Positions 7,558 to 10,185 of a stretch of 10,185 nt of DNA are shown here, piece after piece. The first letter of the stretch is position 1, and each line of letters begins with the position of its first letter. The notes beneath the pieces were generated by a model that had not been told where the DNA came from, did not search any database, and saw nothing but the letters and a program-made list of their open reading frames with translations. A program made the position numbers and the translations under genes. Origin of the DNA: JACQAI01 sp035507915 (GTDB taxonomy: Bacteria > Pseudomonadota > Alphaproteobacteria > Elsterales > Elsteraceae); NCBI GenBank assembly GCA_035507915.1, contig DATJNS010000227.1:1-10185 (forward strand), written 5' to 3'.

Positions 7558-7612
7558 GGTCGGGCGAAGCCCAAATGCGGTGCCCGACCGTACTATGGCC
7601 CTGTTCGCACCG
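7558..7612 (-). promoter_or_regulatory. Candidate structured leader (H-type pseudoknot order) of metY
   Basis: Reading the minus strand, CGGTGC (7612-7607) can pair with GCACCG (7583-7578), and GGTCGGGC (7589-7582) can pair with GCCCGACC (7565-7558). The arms interleave, sharing two bases at 7582-7583, which is the arm order of an H-type pseudoknot. A small hairpin GGGC-TTC-GCCC (7572-7562) competes for the last arm. The region spans about 55 bases and ends 26 bases before the ribosome binding site, a size and place typical of small translational riboswitches in front of methionine genes. The conserved TGATTT and AAAGCTAA elements I associate with SAM-II are absent. Function is inference, and chance pairing in GC-rich DNA is a real alternative. 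Confidence 0.3.
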
Positions 7613-7693
7613 TCGAGGGTTCTGGTTTCGCGGTCGGTGCCGGGCGCCGGCGATCCGGGTGATCGACCTGGGCCTCGTCGAGCCCGCGCGTTC
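7613..7693. other. Remainder of the intergenic region upstream of metY
   Basis: No gene is seen here. On the minus strand, just downstream of the ATPase stop, there is a small GC hairpin (arms 7639-7643 and 7647-7651, 3-base loop) and a weak GGGC/GCCC pairing near 7668-7683. Neither has a T run, so a terminator for the peptide-transporter operon is not convincing. I find no clear -35/-10 pair. A metY promoter might lie here, or metY might be read through from the transporter operon. Confidence 0.4.
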
Positions 7694-8668
<975 letters not shown>

Positions 8669-8687
8669 GGCGACGGCGCTCTCCCGA

Positions 8688-9689
8688 TCAATAGAGCACG
8701 CAGGCGACCTTGTGGCCGGGTGCGACCTCGCGCAGCGGCGGCACCGCCTCGCGGCAGTCGGGGCGCGCGAACCGGCAGCGTGGCGCGAAGCGGCAGCCCG
8801 GCGGCGGCCGCAGAAGGCTCGGCACCATGCCGGGGATCGCCTCGAGCCGGGCCCTATGGCCAGCCGTGCGGTCGATGCGCGGGATCGAGCCGATCAAGCC
8901 CTGGGTGTACGGGTGACGCGGCGATGCGAACAGCTCGCCGACACTCGCCTCTTCCACCACCTTGCCGGCATACATGACGACGACGCGCTGCGCGGTCTCC
9001 GCGACCACGCCCATGGCGTGGGTGATCAGCATGATGGCCATGCCGAGGCGCGACTTCATCTCCTGCAGGAGGTCGAGGATCTGCGCCTGGATGGTGACGT
9101 CGAGCGCGGTAGTCGGCTCGTCGGCGATCAGCAGCTTCGGCTGGCAGGCGAGCGCCATCGCGATCATGACGCGCTGGCGCATCCCGCCGGAGAACTGATG
9201 CGGGTAGTCGTGGGCGCGCTTGGCGGCGTTGGGGATGTGCACGAGCTGCAGCATCTCGACCGCCTTGTCGGCGGCTTCGCGCCGCGTCAGCCCTTCGTGC
9301 CGGCGGATCACCTCGGCGATCTGCTCGCTCACGCTGTAGACCGGGTTGAGCGAGGTCATCGGCTCCTGGAAGACGATGGCGATCTCCTTGCTGCGCACGT
9401 CGCTCATCGCCGCGGCGTCGAGCGGCACCAGGTCGCGGCCCTGCCAGAGGATCTGCCCGCCTGCGATCCGGCCGGGCGGCATGGCGATCAGCTTCAGGAC
9501 CGAGAGCGCCGTGACGGTCTTGCCGCAACCCGATTCGCCGACCACGCACACCGTCTCGCCCCAGCCGACGCCGAGATCGACGCCGTCGACCGCGCGCACC
9601 ACGCCGTCGTCGGTAGCGAACTCGGTCTGCAGCCCGCGGATGTCGAGCAGCGCGCCGTTGGTCGGCTGAACGGTCGCCATCGCGCTCAC
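8688..9689 (-). CDS. Peptide-type ABC transporter ATP-binding protein, OppD/DppD type
   Basis: A 333-residue cytoplasmic ATPase, partner of the OppF-type subunit. Walker A is GESGCGKT (51-58), the Q-loop is Q108 in IVFQEPMTSLNPVYS, the signature is FSGGMRQRVMIAMAL (166-180), as usual for OppD, and Walker B is LLIADEP (186-192) with E191. The switch histidine is H224 in ITHAMGVVAE; the family normally has Asp after this His and Leu next, so Ala225-Met226 is a small departure. The C-terminal extension has HPYTQGLIGSIP (259-270) and four cysteines, C299, C305, C312 and C330, matching the iron-sulfur pattern of the family. The GTG start overlaps the permease stop by 4 bp with AAGG 4 bases before it; an ATG three codons in is the alternative. 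Co-transcribed with both neighbours. Confidence 0.95.
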   Translation of the reverse strand: MSAMATVQPTNGALLDIRGLQTEFATDDGVVRAVDGVDLGVGWGETVCVVGESGCGKTVTALSVLKLIAMPPGRIAGGQILWQGRDLVPLDAAAMSDVRSKEIAIVFQEPMTSLNPVYSVSEQIAEVIRRHEGLTRREAADKAVEMLQLVHIPNAAKRAHDYPHQFSGGMRQRVMIAMALACQPKLLIADEPTTALDVTIQAQILDLLQEMKSRLGMAIMLITHAMGVVAETAQRVVVMYAGKVVEEASVGELFASPRHPYTQGLIGSIPRIDRTAGHRARLEAIPGMVPSLLRPPPGCRFAPRCRFARPDCREAVPPLREVAPGHKVACVLY

Positions 9690-10185
9690 ATGACCTTGCG
9701 CGGGTCGAGCACGTCGCGCAGGCCGTCGCCGATGAAGTTGATGGTCAGGACGGCGAAGAAGATCGCTGCGCCCGCCGACAGCGCCCAGTGCGGCGCGATG
9801 TCGAGATAGTCCTTGGCATCGAACAGCAGCCGGCCCCAGGTCGGGATGTCGGGCGGGAAGCCGAGGCCCAGGAAGGACAGCGTCGATTCCGCGATGATGG
9901 CGTCGGCGACGTTGATGGTGCCGGCGACGATCACGGGGCCGAGCGCATTTGGCAGGATGTGGCGCATGACCGTGCGCGCCGTCGAGGCTCCGAGCGCGCG
10001 CGCCGCTTCGACGAACTCCTTCTCGCGCAGGGACAGGAACTGCGCGCGCACCAGGCGCGCGACCGGCATCCAGCGGAAGCCGCCGATCACCGCGACCACC
10101 AGGATGAACACGCCGCCCTCGGCGCCGACCAGCGCACTCAGTCCGTCGCGAAACAGATAGATGAGCAGCAGCAGCAACGGCAGCT
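9686..10185 (-). CDS. Peptide-type ABC transporter permease, OppC/DppC type (5' end outside window)
   Basis: The C-terminal 165 or so residues of an inner-membrane permease with the binding-protein-dependent transport fold. The frame is open through the right edge, so the TTG near 10177 is not taken as the start; full family members are usually around 270-300 residues. The cytoplasmic EAA coupling loop is clear, running from EAARALGAS to RHILPN (about 9947-10009), the site that docks with the ATPases. Several hydrophobic segments surround it, and the stretch from AESTLSFLGLGFPP to TWGRLL is characteristic of OppC/DppC over OppB. It ends DPRKVM, as many DppC proteins do. The stop overlaps the start of the OppD-type gene by 4 bp. 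The OppB-type permease and the solute-binding protein are presumably further upstream, beyond the window. Confidence 0.94.
   Translation of the reverse strand, partial: LPLLLLLIYLFRDGLSALVGAEGGVFILVVAVIGGFRWMPVARLVRAQFLSLREKEFVEAARALGASTARTVMRHILPNALGPVIVAGTINVADAIIAESTLSFLGLGFPPDIPTWGRLLFDAKDYLDIAPHWALSAGAAIFFAVLTINFIGDGLRDVLDPRKVM

Noticed and set aside
7574..7574. TTG at 7574 as the metY start
   Set aside because: It would add 18 residues not expected for the family and lies inside the candidate structured region. The ATG at 7520 has GGGGAG at ideal spacing.
7558..7612. Assignment of the metY leader as a known SAM-II or SAH riboswitch
   Set aside because: Topology and position are similar to SAM-II, but the TGATTT and AAAGCTAA-like conserved elements are not found, nor is the SAH riboswitch core. 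Kept only as an unassigned candidate structure.

Overview
The window is about 10.2 kb of GC-rich bacterial DNA (roughly 70% G+C by eye), almost entirely coding, with frequent GTG starts and gene overlaps. The gene content (two multi-gene ABC importers, a Tat-exported hydrolase, an amidase, a YfcG-like GST and an O-acetylhomoserine sulfhydrylase) suits a free-living heterotroph that scavenges amino compounds. An alphaproteobacterium such as a Rhodospirillales, Reyranella or Bradyrhizobium relative is my best guess. That is inference from style and family resemblance; no rRNA or other taxonomic marker is present.

Left half (1-5578, all + strand): a branched-chain-amino-acid-type (HAAT) ABC importer runs livH (3' end only), livM, livG, livF with overlaps or near-overlaps. 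It is followed by a 76-residue protein of unknown function, a Tat-signal alpha/beta hydrolase with an intact Ser-Asp-His triad, and an amidase-signature enzyme whose start lies 2 bp after the hydrolase stop. The periplasmic binding protein that would define the substrate is not in the window. The layout suggests a scavenging unit: an exported hydrolase processes a compound outside the cytoplasm, the HAAT transporter imports it or a product, and the amidase cleaves an amide inside. The substrate cannot be read from sequence.

Right half (5581-10185, all - strand), convergent with the left half across a 2-bp gap: reading leftwards from the right edge come an OppC/DppC-type permease (truncated by the window), an OppD/DppD-type ATPase and an OppF/DppF-type ATPase. 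These are the cytoplasmic and part of the membrane portion of a peptide-family importer. A 173-bp gap follows, then a MetY-type sulfhydrylase and a small GST, which probably share a transcript.

The 173-bp gap is the only sizeable non-coding stretch. As the 5' leader of metY it contains two complementary-arm pairs in H-type pseudoknot order, a competing small hairpin and a 9-bp tandem repeat just before the ribosome binding site. It does not show the conserved residues of SAM-II riboswitches that I can recall. It is the best candidate for something undescribed, but GC-rich sequence pairs easily by chance, so the evidence is modest. I see no CRISPR array, tRNA, rRNA, insertion sequence or phage gene. 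The many long ORFs opposite or out of frame with real genes are GC-rich shadows.
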